Shown: in pieces, positions 18,969-27,677 of the stretch
How positions within the stretch are numbered: position 1 is the stretch's first letter
Layout: every line of letters begins with the position of its first letter
Assembly (NCBI RefSeq): GCF_017876095.1
Contig: NZ_JAGINM010000001.1
Coordinates: 186,001-250,000 of the forward strand
Direction of reading: 5' to 3'
From: Azospirillum agricola
GTDB taxonomy: Bacteria; Pseudomonadota; Alphaproteobacteria; Azospirillales; Azospirillaceae
Length of the DNA: 64,000 nucleotides
Position numbers and translations under genes: made by a program
The notes under the pieces: model-generated
Seen by the model: the letters and a program-made list of their open reading frames with translations, nothing else
Told to the model about the DNA's origin: nothing
Database searches by the model: none

Positions 18969-19793
18969 TCACAGATAGGCGGCCCGCCGCCGGCCCGACG
19001 CCTTTTCCCACGCCCATTCCACGATGACGCTCATCAACCGTTCCAGCGACGGGCGCACCTGCCCGGCCAGATCGGGCCGGAACGGGTAGGGGGCGTCCTC
19101 GTCCATGTAGGTGGACTGCGTCAGTTCGAGCTGGATGGCGTGGATGTTCTCGTCCGGGCAGCCGTAGGTGCGGGTGATGTAGCCGCCCTTGAAACGGCCG
19201 TTCAGGACCGCCGAATAGCGCTCCGACGCGGTCAGCACGTTCATCAGCCGGCCGACCAGCGGCTGGGCGGTGCTCTGCCCCTCGGCGGTGCCCAGGCTGA
19301 AATCGGGCAGCGTGCCCTCGAAGAAGCGGGGAACCTGCCGGCGTACCGAATGGGCGTCGAACAGCACGGCCACCCCGAAGCGCTCCTTCAGGGCGCGCAG
19401 TTCGGCCTGGAGCTGCGCGTGGTAGGGGCGCCAGTAGGTGCCGAGTCGCCGTTCGATCTCGGCGGCGTCAGGCTCCTGTCCGGGCTGGTAGAGGGGAGCC
19501 CGGTCGAAGCTGGTCAGCGGACAGATTTCGGTGTCGCTGGCGCCGGGATGGAGCGGTTTCCCGGATGGATCGCGGTTCAGATCGATCACATAACGCGAAA
19601 ACAGCGGCGTCAGGAAGCCGATTCCGAGCGCCGGGGCGAAATGGTAGAGCCGGTCGAGATGGCGATCGACGTCCGGCTGGGCCAGCCCAACCTCGGTCAT
19701 GCCCGACGCGATGTCCGGCGGGATCATCGTTCCGACATGCGGAATGCTGAGCAGGACCGGGGTTTCGCCAGGCTGGAAGCGGAAGGTTTCCAT
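18969..19793 (-). CDS. hutG: N-formylglutamate amidohydrolase (HutG-type)
   Basis: This 274-residue N-formylglutamate deformylase hydrolyses N-formylglutamate to glutamate and formate, the last step of one histidine-degradation route. Visible motifs are the metal-binding SIPHVG (His19), YVIDLNRDPSG, the FDAHSV metal motif and the GYITRTYG...IQLELTQSTYMDE block typical of HutG. No other hut genes are nearby, so an alternative amidase role is possible. ATG 19793 is preferred; a GTG 33 bases upstream (19826) would add a basic 11-residue extension. Confidence 0.92.
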   Translation of the reverse strand: METFRFQPGETPVLLSIPHVGTMIPPDIASGMTEVGLAQPDVDRHLDRLYHFAPALGIGFLTPLFSRYVIDLNRDPSGKPLHPGASDTEICPLTSFDRAPLYQPGQEPDAAEIERRLGTYWRPYHAQLQAELRALKERFGVAVLFDAHSVRRQVPRFFEGTLPDFSLGTAEGQSTAQPLVGRLMNVLTASERYSAVLNGRFKGGYITRTYGCPDENIHAIQLELTQSTYMDEDAPYPFRPDLAGQVRPSLERLMSVIVEWAWEKASGRRRAAYL

Positions 19794-20113
19794 GGCTCGT
19801 CTCGTGACCGGAACGGAGTGCGCCACGGGTGGAAATGGGTGCGGCGCAGCATCAGGTGAGGACTATGGTATGCCCGATGCCGCCACGTCAAACAGATTGC
19901 GGTTTTGCGCAAGTTTTGCAGGCCGATTTGGAAACTCCTTTCCGATCAATCCCTTCATGATAGGGTGGCGGCGCGTCGCTTTGCGCATTGACCGCCGCCC
20001 GGCCTTGCCGGACACTCGTCGCCAATCAGCGCCGGCCGGAGAGCCGCGTTGTCCGTCCGGATAATGGTTCAAGGATCCGGCGGGCGGCGGGCGCAGCAGG
20101 GGAGAAAACCGTG
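19794..20113. other. Divergent intergenic region between hutG-like gene and DUF3299-like gene
   Basis: These 320 bases separate two divergent genes and should hold both promoters. The middle (about 19884-19970) is clearly less GC-rich than its surroundings. A GGGGAGAAAACC ribosome-binding site precedes the downstream gene. I see no repeat, RNA gene or recognisable operator. Confidence 0.45.
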
Positions 20114-20587
20114 ATGACCACACGCCGTCAGGTGCTCGTGCCGCTCGCCTTGGCTCCCGTCGCCGGTTGGGCGATCTGGGCCGCCGGTGCCGCCGATGCG
20201 CCGGCCCACGCCGCGGGGCCGTTCCATCTGCCGCTGGATGAAAGCACCGCGCTGTGGCGCGATCTGGCCCAGGTCCGTCTGGGCGGGCCGGCGGGCGACC
20301 CGCAATTTCCCATCCGCGTCTCGGCGCTCGACGGACGCCCGGTTGCCGTGCGCGGCTTCATGGTGCCGCTGGCCGGCGGGGCGGCGCACAACCGCTTCAT
20401 CCTGTCGGCCAACCCGCTGAACTGCCCGGCCTGCGAGAGTCCCAGCCCCTCCAGCATGCTGTATGTCCACAGCCGGTCCGCGCTGGCCGAGACGCGGGAG
20501 CCTCTCCTGCTGACCGGCACTTTGCGCCTGAGCCCGCAGGAGGGGCTGTTCTACCGGCTGGACCGGGCCGAGCCGCGCTGGGCCTGA
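20114..20587 (+). CDS. Exported DUF3299-like protein
   Basis: The product is 157 residues. The N-terminus MMTTRRQVLVPLALAP... has a twin-arginine followed by a hydrophobic segment and an AHA-type cleavage site near residue 35, so export (Tat or Sec) is likely. The mature part resembles DUF3299: a short oligonucleotide-binding-like beta domain with VRGFMVPL, FILSANPLNCPACESPSPSSMLYVHS and a final strand. The CPAC motif (two Cys) could bind a metal or form a disulfide. The start is ATG 20114; a GTG is one codon upstream. Biochemical role unknown. Confidence 0.78.
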   Translation: MTTRRQVLVPLALAPVAGWAIWAAGAADAPAHAAGPFHLPLDESTALWRDLAQVRLGGPAGDPQFPIRVSALDGRPVAVRGFMVPLAGGAAHNRFILSANPLNCPACESPSPSSMLYVHSRSALAETREPLLLTGTLRLSPQEGLFYRLDRAEPRWA

Positions 20588-20612
20588 GCCGGTCCGGCCC
20601 CAGCTCCCGCGA

Positions 20613-21773
20613 TCAATCGAACAGCAGGCCGTGCTCGCCGGTCGCCAGCGGCGCCGGCCCGGCGATGGAGGCCACCAGCTCGCCGCGGCTGGCGAAGCGC
20701 AGATTGTTGCGGGCCATGACGATGCCGCCCCCCGGCGCGACCAGCGTGGTGCGGGCGTTGTCGGGATCGGCGGCGGTGGGATCGACGATGTCGGCGATGG
20801 GGTCGCCGGCCTCGACCCGGTCGCCGACCGCGCGGTGGAAGGCGATCACCCCCGAGACGGGGGCAACGACCCGCGCCAGCCCGGACAGCGGGGTCGCCTC
20901 GCACAGCAGCGGCGGCAGATCCGGCAAAGGACCCGGCACGGAACCGGTGACGGCGCCACGGCGGATCAGCATGCCGATCAGCGCCTCGGCGTCGGCCGCC
21001 GCCCGGTCGTCGTCGACGTCGGCCTTGCCGCGCAGCTCGACCGTGGTGGCGACGCAGGCCGGCGGGATCGGGCCGTCGGCCGCGAAGCGTTCGGCGAGCG
21101 TCCACCAGGGCACCGAGCAGGCCTCGTCGAACGGCTTGCCGCCGGAATCGGCGGAGAGCAGCACCGCCTTGACGCCGAGCAGCGCGGTCAGGTCGGCCAG
21201 ATCCGGCCACAGCGCGTCGCCGGCGTAGAGGTGCGGCACCGCCTCAAGGTCGCAATGCAGGTCGAGCACGATGTCGGCGTCGAAGGCCATGCCGAGCAGG
21301 GCGCGGCGCAGTGCCGGCACCTCGCCTTTGGGCGGCGGAAGGGCGTCGAGCGTGGCGCGCAGCGCCTCGCGCACGGCCGCCACGTTGGCCTTCCCGTCGG
21401 CGCCGATGCGGCCCTTCAGCCGTTCGGCGGCGCCGTCGATCAGGTCGGGGAAGTCGCGGTTGAAGTTGCCGGCCCCGTCCAGTGCATAGCGGCCGATATG
21501 GACACCCTCGACGATCTGGGCGATGCCGGTCGGGTTGGCCATCGGCACGACGATGATCTCGCCGGGGATGTCCAGCCCGCGCAGGCGGCGGATCAGATGG
21601 TGCGCCACCAGCAGGCCGGGCGTCTCGTCGGCGTGCAGCGCCGCCTGCACATAGACCTTCGGCCGCGCGCCCGGCGTTCCGAACCGGTGCACGGTCAGCG
21701 ACCGGCGCGTGCCCAGCCGGTCGGTCGGCAACGGCAGTTCCTCCACGCGATGCGGCGATGCGGGACGGCTCAC
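20613..21773 (-). CDS. Succinylglutamate desuccinylase/aspartoacylase family (M14-like) deacylase
   Basis: This 386-residue zinc carboxypeptidase-fold protein of the AstE/AspA family has the zinc motif HADE (His47, Glu50), a conserved NPTGIAQ block, a FNRDFPD segment typical of the family and a third zinc ligand in DLHCDLEAVPHLY. The C-terminal 90 residues form a beta-rich lipoyl-like domain (ARVVAPVSGVIAFHRAVGDRVEAGDPIADIVDP), as in many DUF2817/AstE-like proteins. The substrate is not predictable. It is divergent from the exopolysaccharide locus, with a 24-bp tandem repeat in between. Confidence 0.9.
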   Translation of the reverse strand: MSRPASPHRVEELPLPTDRLGTRRSLTVHRFGTPGARPKVYVQAALHADETPGLLVAHHLIRRLRGLDIPGEIIVVPMANPTGIAQIVEGVHIGRYALDGAGNFNRDFPDLIDGAAERLKGRIGADGKANVAAVREALRATLDALPPPKGEVPALRRALLGMAFDADIVLDLHCDLEAVPHLYAGDALWPDLADLTALLGVKAVLLSADSGGKPFDEACSVPWWTLAERFAADGPIPPACVATTVELRGKADVDDDRAAADAEALIGMLIRRGAVTGSVPGPLPDLPPLLCEATPLSGLARVVAPVSGVIAFHRAVGDRVEAGDPIADIVDPTAADPDNARTTLVAPGGGIVMARNNLRFASRGELVASIAGPAPLATGEHGLLFD

Positions 21774-21800
21774 GATGCGGATTCCTCTTCGATGCCTGGC

Positions 21801-21872
21801 CCGGCGGGACGCCGGGGTGATGATCCGGCGGGACGCCGGTGCGACGGTCCGGCGAGACGCCGGGGCCGTGAT
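21801..21872. repeat. Three-copy 24-bp tandem repeat with internal palindromes
   Basis: Three adjacent 24-bp units (21801-21824, 21825-21848, 21849-21872) each begin with CCGGCG-nnn-CGCCGG, a perfect 6+6 palindrome with spacers GGA, GGA and AGA. The remaining 9 bases of each unit vary. The array lies between the divergent deacylase gene and the first gene of the exopolysaccharide locus. It could be an operator array, a set of hairpins or a minisatellite. Confidence 0.85.
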
Positions 21873-21925
21873 TGTGCCACAAGCGGAGGCGTCGAGGTCA
21901 GCGTGCGTCGGAGGGCAGGGGTGCC

Positions 21926-23170
21926 GTGCGGGACGGGGCGGACAGGGTGCGGGGCGGCGTCGCGGCGCTGGCGCTCGCCGGGGCGCTGGCGCTGTACGGC
22001 GCCTTCAGCGCGCCAGCTCCGCCGTCGGTGCGCGCGGCGGAGGCCGCCATCGGCGCGCTGCTGCTGATCGCGGTCGGCTGGCGGCGGCCCCTGTTCGTCG
22101 TCACCGGCCACGCCCTGCGCGGCCCCTCCCTTCCGTCCTGGGAGGCGCTTGCGGTGCCGGCGCTCGGCTGGCTGCTGTGGGTGCCCTTGCTGCGCGGCGC
22201 GGCGCTGGGTTGGGAGACCGCCGACATGCTGCGGGACATGGTTCCGCTGCTCTACCTCTTCCTGCCGGTTCTGCTGGTTCCGGTGCTGCGCGGGGCCGGC
22301 GGCCGGGCGGTTGTTCTGCTGGGCGGCGGGCTGATCCTGGCCGGGCTGCTGCTGGCCCTGCGCTGGTGGAAGCAGGCGCAATGGGGATTCGGCGCCGTCG
22401 GGGTGCGGGCGATGCCGGATGGCGGGGCCTATTTCCTGAACGCCCCGGTGGTGCTGTTCGCCGCGGTCGCCTTGCCGGCCCTGGCCTTGGGCCTTGTCGC
22501 CGGTGGCGTGACGGGACGGGGCGGGACGGCCGGGCGCTGGTCGGCGGCCGTGGCCTGCGCCGTCGCGGGAGCTTTGTGTCTGGCGGCGCTGGCCGGTGCC
22601 GTGCATCGCACCGCTTTGGGGCTGGCGGCGCTGTCGGGTCTGGTCCTGGCGCTGTGGTGGGGGCGGCGGGCGCCCCGGACGCTGCTTCCGGTGGCGGCCG
22701 CCGGGTTGTGCGCCCTTCTGGCTTTCGGCGATCCCCTGTCCGGCGCCTGGGAGCAGGTGGCGGAAAAGACCCGCCTGACCGGCGCCAACACCCGCTGGGA
22801 GGAAGCGGGGGCCGTGCTGGAGCATGTCGCGCGGTCGCCCTGGTCGCTGCTGTTCGGCGACGGCTGGGGCGCCAAGCTGGCGAATCCGGCGGTCGGCGGT
22901 TGGCGGGTGGCCTACACCCACACGCTGGCGACCTATGTCCTGGTCAAGGGAGGGGTGCTGGGAGCCCTGGCGCTCGCCGCCTATCTCGGCGGGCTGGCGC
23001 CCCTGGCGCTGCGGCTGCTGCGCCAAAATCCGCCGCTGGGCTGGTCGCTGCTGCCGCCGCTGTTGATGGCCCTTGGGTTGCACACGAGCTTCAAGTATCT
23101 CGACACGGGGCTTCTTCTGACGCTCATGGTGCTCGGGCTGGAGCGCAGGAAAAGGTTGGTGAAATCGTGA
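21926..23170 (+). CDS. O-antigen ligase/polymerase-like polytopic membrane protein
   Basis: This 414-residue integral membrane protein has about 10-12 hydrophobic helices and a larger periplasmic loop (about residues 265-330). That loop holds the sequence WEEAGAVLEHVARSPWSLLFGDGWG followed by a His in AYTHTLATYVLVKGG, the pattern of the Wzy_C/WaaL superfamily. Members ligate or polymerise undecaprenyl-linked glycans on the periplasmic side of the inner membrane. GTG 21926 was chosen because it follows GGAGGGCAGGGG; the frame extends 54 bases further up into the tandem repeat. It is the first gene of a four-gene plus-strand operon (next: GT4, Wzz-like, GT2). Confidence 0.82.
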   Translation: MRDGADRVRGGVAALALAGALALYGAFSAPAPPSVRAAEAAIGALLLIAVGWRRPLFVVTGHALRGPSLPSWEALAVPALGWLLWVPLLRGAALGWETADMLRDMVPLLYLFLPVLLVPVLRGAGGRAVVLLGGGLILAGLLLALRWWKQAQWGFGAVGVRAMPDGGAYFLNAPVVLFAAVALPALALGLVAGGVTGRGGTAGRWSAAVACAVAGALCLAALAGAVHRTALGLAALSGLVLALWWGRRAPRTLLPVAAAGLCALLAFGDPLSGAWEQVAEKTRLTGANTRWEEAGAVLEHVARSPWSLLFGDGWGAKLANPAVGGWRVAYTHTLATYVLVKGGVLGALALAAYLGGLAPLALRLLRQNPPLGWSLLPPLLMALGLHTSFKYLDTGLLLTLMVLGLERRKRLVKS

Positions 23171-23225
23171 GGGTTGTGCATACTTCCGCGTGCAACGCAT
23201 GCGATGGTGTGCCGTGGGAAAAGCG

Positions 23226-24449
23226 ATGCCCTCGATCCTGCTCGTCAACCGCGTGTTCCCGCCGGACCGCGGCGCGACCGGCCGCTGCCTCGCCGATCTG
23301 GCCGGACGGCTGGCGGCTCTGGGCTGGCGCGTCACCGTGGTCGCGGACGGGGCGGCCGGGGCGGACGTGGAAACGCCGCCCGGCGTGACGCTCCATCGCG
23401 CCGGCCGCGGGGTGCCGGAGGGGAGCGGGCCGGATGCGCTCTCCTACCTCGGCGCCCTGCGCCGGCTGGCGTGGCGTGCCTTGCGGCTGCCCCGCCACGA
23501 TGTGGTGGTCACCATGACCGACCCGCCGCTGTCGGCCTGCCTCGGCCCGCTGCTCGCCGCCCGGCACCGCGCCGCCGCCATTCATTGGAGCCAGGACGTC
23601 TATCCGGCCCTCCTGCCGCAGGTCGGGGTGCGGCTTCCGCCGCCGCTGTTCGCCCTGCTCGATGGCGTGATGGCGACGGCACTGCGGCGGCACGACGCCG
23701 TGGTGGCGATCGGGCGCTGCATGGCCCGGCGCCTCGCCGGGGCCGGCGTCGCCGGGGAGCGGGTGACCGTGCTGCCCAACTGGCCGGATCCGCTGGTGCG
23801 GCCGCTCGCGAAGGAGCCGAACCGCGTCCGCGCCGGTCTGGGGCTGGAGGGGCGCTTCGTGGTCGCCTATTCGGGCAATCTCGGCCTCGCGCATCCGATG
23901 GGCGGGGTGCTGAAGGCGGCGGCGCTGCTGCGCGACGATCCGTCGGTGCGCTTCCTGGTGGTCGGCGAGGGACGCGGGCACGCCGCCTTCACCGAGGCGG
24001 TGCGGAGCCGGGGGCTCGCCAACGTCGCCGTCCTGCCCTGGCAGCCGGCCGACCGTCTCGCGGAGAGCCTGTCCGCCGCCGACCTGCATCTGGCGGTCAT
24101 GGCCGGGCCGGCGGAGGGGCTGATGGTGCCGAGCAAGCTCGCCAGCGCGATGGCGGCCGGGCGGCCTTGCCTGTTCCTGGGACCGGAGGGAAGCGAGGCC
24201 GCCCGGCGGCTCGACGGGTGCGGCGGGGTTCTCGCCGCCGGTGACGGGGCCGGTCTGGCGGAGGCGATCCGGGCCTACGCCGCCGATCCCGCCCGCTGCG
24301 CGGCGGAGGGGGCGAAGGCGGCGGCCGTCGCGGCCTCCTGGACCGCCGACCATGCCGCCCTGCGCTTTTCCGCCTTGGCCGAGGCGCTGCTGGAGCGCCG
24401 GAGGGGCAGGATGGGGGCGCCGGCGTGGCAGCGGCTTCCCTATGCCTGA
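23226..24449 (+). CDS. Glycosyltransferase family 4 protein
   Basis: This 407-residue GT-B fold enzyme has N-terminal strands SILLVNRVFPPDRGATGRCLADLAGRLAALGWRVTVVAD, typical of WbuB-like GT4 proteins. The acceptor region is HWSQDVYPAL, and the C-terminal donor domain starts with VVAYSGNLGLAHPM, then a PWQPADRLAESLSAADLHL block and GLMVPSKLASAMAAGRPCL in place of the usual E-x7-E region. It adds a sugar to a lipid-linked intermediate on the cytoplasmic side. ATG 23226 was selected because the fold begins there. The stop overlaps the start of the next gene. Confidence 0.93.
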   Translation: MPSILLVNRVFPPDRGATGRCLADLAGRLAALGWRVTVVADGAAGADVETPPGVTLHRAGRGVPEGSGPDALSYLGALRRLAWRALRLPRHDVVVTMTDPPLSACLGPLLAARHRAAAIHWSQDVYPALLPQVGVRLPPPLFALLDGVMATALRRHDAVVAIGRCMARRLAGAGVAGERVTVLPNWPDPLVRPLAKEPNRVRAGLGLEGRFVVAYSGNLGLAHPMGGVLKAAALLRDDPSVRFLVVGEGRGHAAFTEAVRSRGLANVAVLPWQPADRLAESLSAADLHLAVMAGPAEGLMVPSKLASAMAAGRPCLFLGPEGSEAARRLDGCGGVLAAGDGAGLAEAIRAYAADPARCAAEGAKAAAVAASWTADHAALRFSALAEALLERRRGRMGAPAWQRLPYA

Positions 24450-25416
24450 TGGCGCCGTGCCCGAGGGAACCATGCCCGGCGCTGGGGTGACGCTGAGGTC
24501 GCGGGCGGCGTCGGGGGCGGATTTCCGCACGCTGCTGCTCACCGCCCTGGCGGGCTGGCGGGTCCTGGCCGCCGGCGCGTTGAGCGGGATTCTCCTGGCG
24601 CTGGCCGGCCTGTGGGTCGTGCCGCCCGAGCACACGGTGGTGATGATCGTCGGGCCGACCGCGCGGGTCGGGTCGGCGGCGATGGGCGCCCGCGTTCCGG
24701 TGATGGCCGGCCGTGAGATCGCCCTGGGCGCCGCCGAGCCGGGACCGGGGGACGAGGCGCTGTCCGACTACGCCCGCTATCTCGAACTGTTCGGCACCGG
24801 CCCGGTTGCGGAGCGGCTGGCGACGGATGCCTCCCTACTGCGTCTCCTCTTTCCCGAACGCTGGGACGCGGCGGAGGGGCGATGGCGGTCGCCGCCCGGC
24901 CTGTTGCCGGGACTCAAGCGCCTGCTGCTGGCGCTCGCCGGGCGGGAGGATTGGGTGGAGCCCGACGCCGAACGGGTGGCGCGGGCCCTGCGCGACCGTC
25001 TGGTGATCGACATGGTGCGCAGCGGGCCGATGCGGCGGATCGCCCTGCGCCATCGCGACCGCGCCGCCGGGCTGGAGCTGCTGGGCCGTGTCGCGGCGGC
25101 GACCGACGCGCATCTGCGGGCCGAGGCGGCCCGGCGCAGCGCCGCCCAGATCGCCCATGTGAAGGCGCGTCTGGCCGGAGTGACGGTGACCGAGCACCGC
25201 CGCGCCCTCAGCGACCTGCTGGCCGATCAGGAGCGGGTGGCGATGATGATCGAGGTCGATCTGCCCTTCGCCGCCGACCCGGTGCAGGCGCCGACCGTTC
25301 CGGCCCTGCCCGACTGGCCGAATCCGGCGGCGGTGGTGCCGCTGGCCGGGCTGGTCGGGCTTCTGGCCGCGGCGTTCGCCCTGTCGGTTCGCGCGGCGTG
25401 GCGGGAGGCGGCATGA
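24442..25416 (+). CDS. Wzz/chain-length-determinant-like inner membrane protein
   Basis: The 324-residue protein has one transmembrane helix near each end (about residues 37-57 and 295-315) and a helical, Arg/Ala/Glu-rich periplasmic part between them. This is the topology of Wzz/GumC-type polysaccharide co-polymerases. The C-terminal PxxP-rich stretch (VPALPDWPNPAAVVPL) before the second helix is also typical. No cytoplasmic kinase domain is attached. The start is uncertain: ATG 24442 overlaps the GT4 stop by 8 bases, whereas ATG 24472 has a better ribosome-binding site (GAGGGA). Expected role: setting the length of the polymer made by the neighbouring genes. Confidence 0.78.
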   Translation: MPDGAVPEGTMPGAGVTLRSRAASGADFRTLLLTALAGWRVLAAGALSGILLALAGLWVVPPEHTVVMIVGPTARVGSAAMGARVPVMAGREIALGAAEPGPGDEALSDYARYLELFGTGPVAERLATDASLLRLLFPERWDAAEGRWRSPPGLLPGLKRLLLALAGREDWVEPDAERVARALRDRLVIDMVRSGPMRRIALRHRDRAAGLELLGRVAAATDAHLRAEAARRSAAQIAHVKARLAGVTVTEHRRALSDLLADQERVAMMIEVDLPFAADPVQAPTVPALPDWPNPAAVVPLAGLVGLLAAAFALSVRAAWREAA

Positions 25417-26246
25417 TCCCGGTGTCCGTCGTGGTGATGACCCGGAACGAGGCGGCCAACCTGCCGCTGTGCCTGCCCCGTCTCGACCGCTTCGCCGAAC
25501 GTTTCGTCGTCGACAGCGGCAGCACGGACGGCACCCCGGCCATCGCCGCCGCCCGGGGGGCGAAGGTGGTGCCCTTCCTCTGGGACGGGCGCTATCCGAA
25601 GAAGAAGCAATGGTGCCTCGATCATCTGCCCTTCGCCGGCGATTGGGTCCTGTTCGTCGATGCCGACGAGCGCCCCACCCCGGCCCTGGTCGGGGAGATC
25701 GCGGTGCTGATGGCGGAAGGGCCGGACCGCGCCGGCTATTGGATCGACGGGCGCCCGGTGCTGCACGGGCGGCCGTTGCGCTTCGGCTGCTGGAACCGCA
25801 AGCTGGCTCTGCTCGACCGCCGCCGGGCGCGCTTTCCGGAGGTTTCCGATCTCGACGTTGCCGCCATGTGGGAGGTCGAGGGGCATTACCAACCCGTCGT
25901 CGCCGGCCCGACCGGGCGGTTGCGCCACCCGATGGACCATGCCGACGAAAAGCCGCTTTCGGCTTGGTTCGACCGGCACAACCGCTACTCCGACTGGGAG
26001 GCGGCGTTGCGGGCGGACGGGCGGATGGAGCGGCTGATCGACAACGAGGCCGGACGGCGGCGCCTGATGAAGCGGCTCCTCCACAGGGTGCCGTGCCGCC
26101 CCCTTCTGGTCTTTCTGCACGCCTACGTCGCAAGGCTCGGCCTGCTCGACGGGCGGGCCGGGTTCGACCATGCGCTGGCCCGCGCCTTCTACTACTGGCA
26201 GGTCGCCGTCAAGACACGCGCGGCCGCCGGCCGGGAGACGCCGTGA
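25413..26246 (+). CDS. Glycosyltransferase family 2 protein (WaaE/KdtX-like)
   Basis: This 277-residue GT-A enzyme opens with VSVVVMTRNEAANLPLCLPRL, then FVVDSGSTDGT, and has the metal/nucleotide-binding DxD at Asp83-Asp85 (LFVDADERP). Residues 90-190 carry the GYWIDGR/RHPMDH segment seen in lipopolysaccharide core beta-glucosyltransferases of the WaaE/KdtX type. The C-terminus (HRVPCRPLLVFLHAYVARLGLLDGRAGF) is a characteristic amphipathic segment that probably contacts the membrane. The ATG overlaps the previous stop (ATGA) behind GGGAGG, so it is translationally coupled to the Wzz-like gene. Acceptor unknown. Confidence 0.92.
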   Translation: MIPVSVVVMTRNEAANLPLCLPRLDRFAERFVVDSGSTDGTPAIAAARGAKVVPFLWDGRYPKKKQWCLDHLPFAGDWVLFVDADERPTPALVGEIAVLMAEGPDRAGYWIDGRPVLHGRPLRFGCWNRKLALLDRRRARFPEVSDLDVAAMWEVEGHYQPVVAGPTGRLRHPMDHADEKPLSAWFDRHNRYSDWEAALRADGRMERLIDNEAGRRRLMKRLLHRVPCRPLLVFLHAYVARLGLLDGRAGFDHALARAFYYWQVAVKTRAAAGRETP

Positions 26247-26268
26247 CGGTTGCACGCCGGAAGGTCGG

Positions 26269-26736
26269 TCACTCCTCGATCAGCGCGATCTTGTCGCCGC
26301 CCAGCGCCTTCAGCAGGTCGAAGGTCCGCTTGCGCACGCCCGGATCCTCGATCCGGTAATAGGCGCGGACCAGTTCCAGCGTCTCGCGGCGGGCCATCGA
26401 TTCGAACTCGTCGGTTTCCGACGGCAACGCCGCGAAGGCTTCGGGGATGGCGCTCTCCGGCGAAGGCATGTCGTCGAAGAAGTAGCTGACCGGCACGCCG
26501 AGCACCTGGGACAGGTTGTAGAGCCGGCTGGCGCTGATGCGGTTCGACCCGCGCTCGTACTTCTGAAGCTGCTGGAAGGTGATGCCGACGGCCTCCCCCA
26601 GCTTTTCCTGGCTCAGTCCCAGCAGGGTCCGGCGCAGGCGCAGGCGGGCGCCGACATGGATGTCGATCGGATTGGGGCCTTCGCCGCGGCGCGACAGGGT
26701 GTGGGCAGGGGCAAGCTTCGTCTTGGTCGCGCTCAT
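26269..26736 (-). CDS. XRE-family helix-turn-helix transcriptional regulator
   Basis: This 155-residue regulator has an N-terminal Cro/C1-type HTH (about residues 24-85). The recognition segment is LSQEKLGEAVGITFQQLQKYERGSNRISASRL, followed by VLGVPVSYFFDD, a signature of the PraR-type regulators of rhizobia and Azospirillum. In those organisms the family affects biofilm, exopolysaccharide and quorum-sensing genes (family knowledge). The C-terminal half is acidic and ends in a helical segment, possibly for dimerisation. It sits between the two halves of the exopolysaccharide locus, which makes local regulation plausible but unproven. A GAGG site precedes the ATG. Confidence 0.92.
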   Translation of the reverse strand: MSATKTKLAPAHTLSRRGEGPNPIDIHVGARLRLRRTLLGLSQEKLGEAVGITFQQLQKYERGSNRISASRLYNLSQVLGVPVSYFFDDMPSPESAIPEAFAALPSETDEFESMARRETLELVRAYYRIEDPGVRKRTFDLLKALGGDKIALIEE

Positions 26737-26861
26737 AGGTGGTACCTCGAAGGGTGAAGTCTCAGGGAAGGCGCCGCGGAGGAATGCTTAGTTCAGGAAG
26801 TAAATTCTATGCAACCTTTTGTGCGCATCAACCGTTTGATTCGATGAAAATGGTTGGCGCT

Positions 26862-27677
26862 CTATGAAAGAAATAAAGTTGCTGGCTGTCGGAAACGCCA
26901 TGTCGCATAGGCCTTTGGGAAAAGCCTGCGCAGGGTCATGATCGCCCATTGGGCGCCGCGCAGCAGCGATTCGTGAGCGCGGCCATGCCCCAACATGTCG
27001 CGCCGGATGAGGGATTGTTCCCGCCGTCCCTGCGCCGCGTTGCGCTGCGACAGCCCGCCCGGCGCGAAGACGCAGACCGGAACGGACAGGCGGACCGCCG
27101 CCCCGCGCTCCAGCGCCGCCAGGGTGAAGGCGTAGTCGGCGGCGATGGCGAAACGTTCGTCGAAGCGCGGACTGCCGGGGGTGTCGAGTCGGTAGATCAT
27201 GGCTTGGTGATGGGTGAACATGCCGAGCGCCGCCCGGCGATGGGAGCGCGCGGGCTTCGACAGGATACAGCCGTCCCCCAGCCTTTCCAGCGCATCGCCG
27301 TAGAGCAGGGCGGCGTCCCCGTGCCGGCCGATGGCGTCGCGCAGGAGCGCCGCCGTGTCCGCCCCGGCGAGGCGGTCGCCGGCGTTGAGGAACAGGGCGT
27401 GGCGGCAGCCCAGCGCCCGCGCGGCGTCGAGCGCCCGGTTCATGCCGCCGTAGGGACCGCCGTGAGGGCCGCTGTCGGGCGCCGAGCGCCACCACGCCAT
27501 CTCTCCGGCATGGGCGCGCAGCCAGTCGGCCGTGCCGTCGGCCGACCCGCCGTCGGCGACGATCCAGGCGAAGCCTTGCCAGGATTGGGCGCGCAGGCTG
27601 TCGCGGGTCGCCGTCAGGCCGGCGAGATCGTCGCGCGCCACGGTCAGGACGGCGAAGGAGCCAGCGGGCGGCGTCAT
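26862..27677 (-). CDS. Glycosyltransferase family 2 protein (WcaA/colanic-acid type)
   Basis: This 271-residue GT-A enzyme has an N-terminal nucleotide-binding region FAVLTVARDDLAGLTATRDSLRAQ, ADGGSADGT, an APDSGPHGGPYGGMNRAL acceptor/donor segment, LFLNAGDRL (the DxD-equivalent) and the late FDERFAIAADYAFTL block. This pattern is seen in PGL/p-HBAD-type and WcaE-like transferases. ATG 27677 overlaps the SLBB-protein stop (ATGA), so the two genes form an operon. A longer upstream frame exists but would lie wholly inside the upstream gene. Confidence 0.9.
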   Translation of the reverse strand: MTPPAGSFAVLTVARDDLAGLTATRDSLRAQSWQGFAWIVADGGSADGTADWLRAHAGEMAWWRSAPDSGPHGGPYGGMNRALDAARALGCRHALFLNAGDRLAGADTAALLRDAIGRHGDAALLYGDALERLGDGCILSKPARSHRRAALGMFTHHQAMIYRLDTPGSPRFDERFAIAADYAFTLAALERGAAVRLSVPVCVFAPGGLSQRNAAQGRREQSLIRRDMLGHGRAHESLLRGAQWAIMTLRRLFPKAYATWRFRQPATLFLS

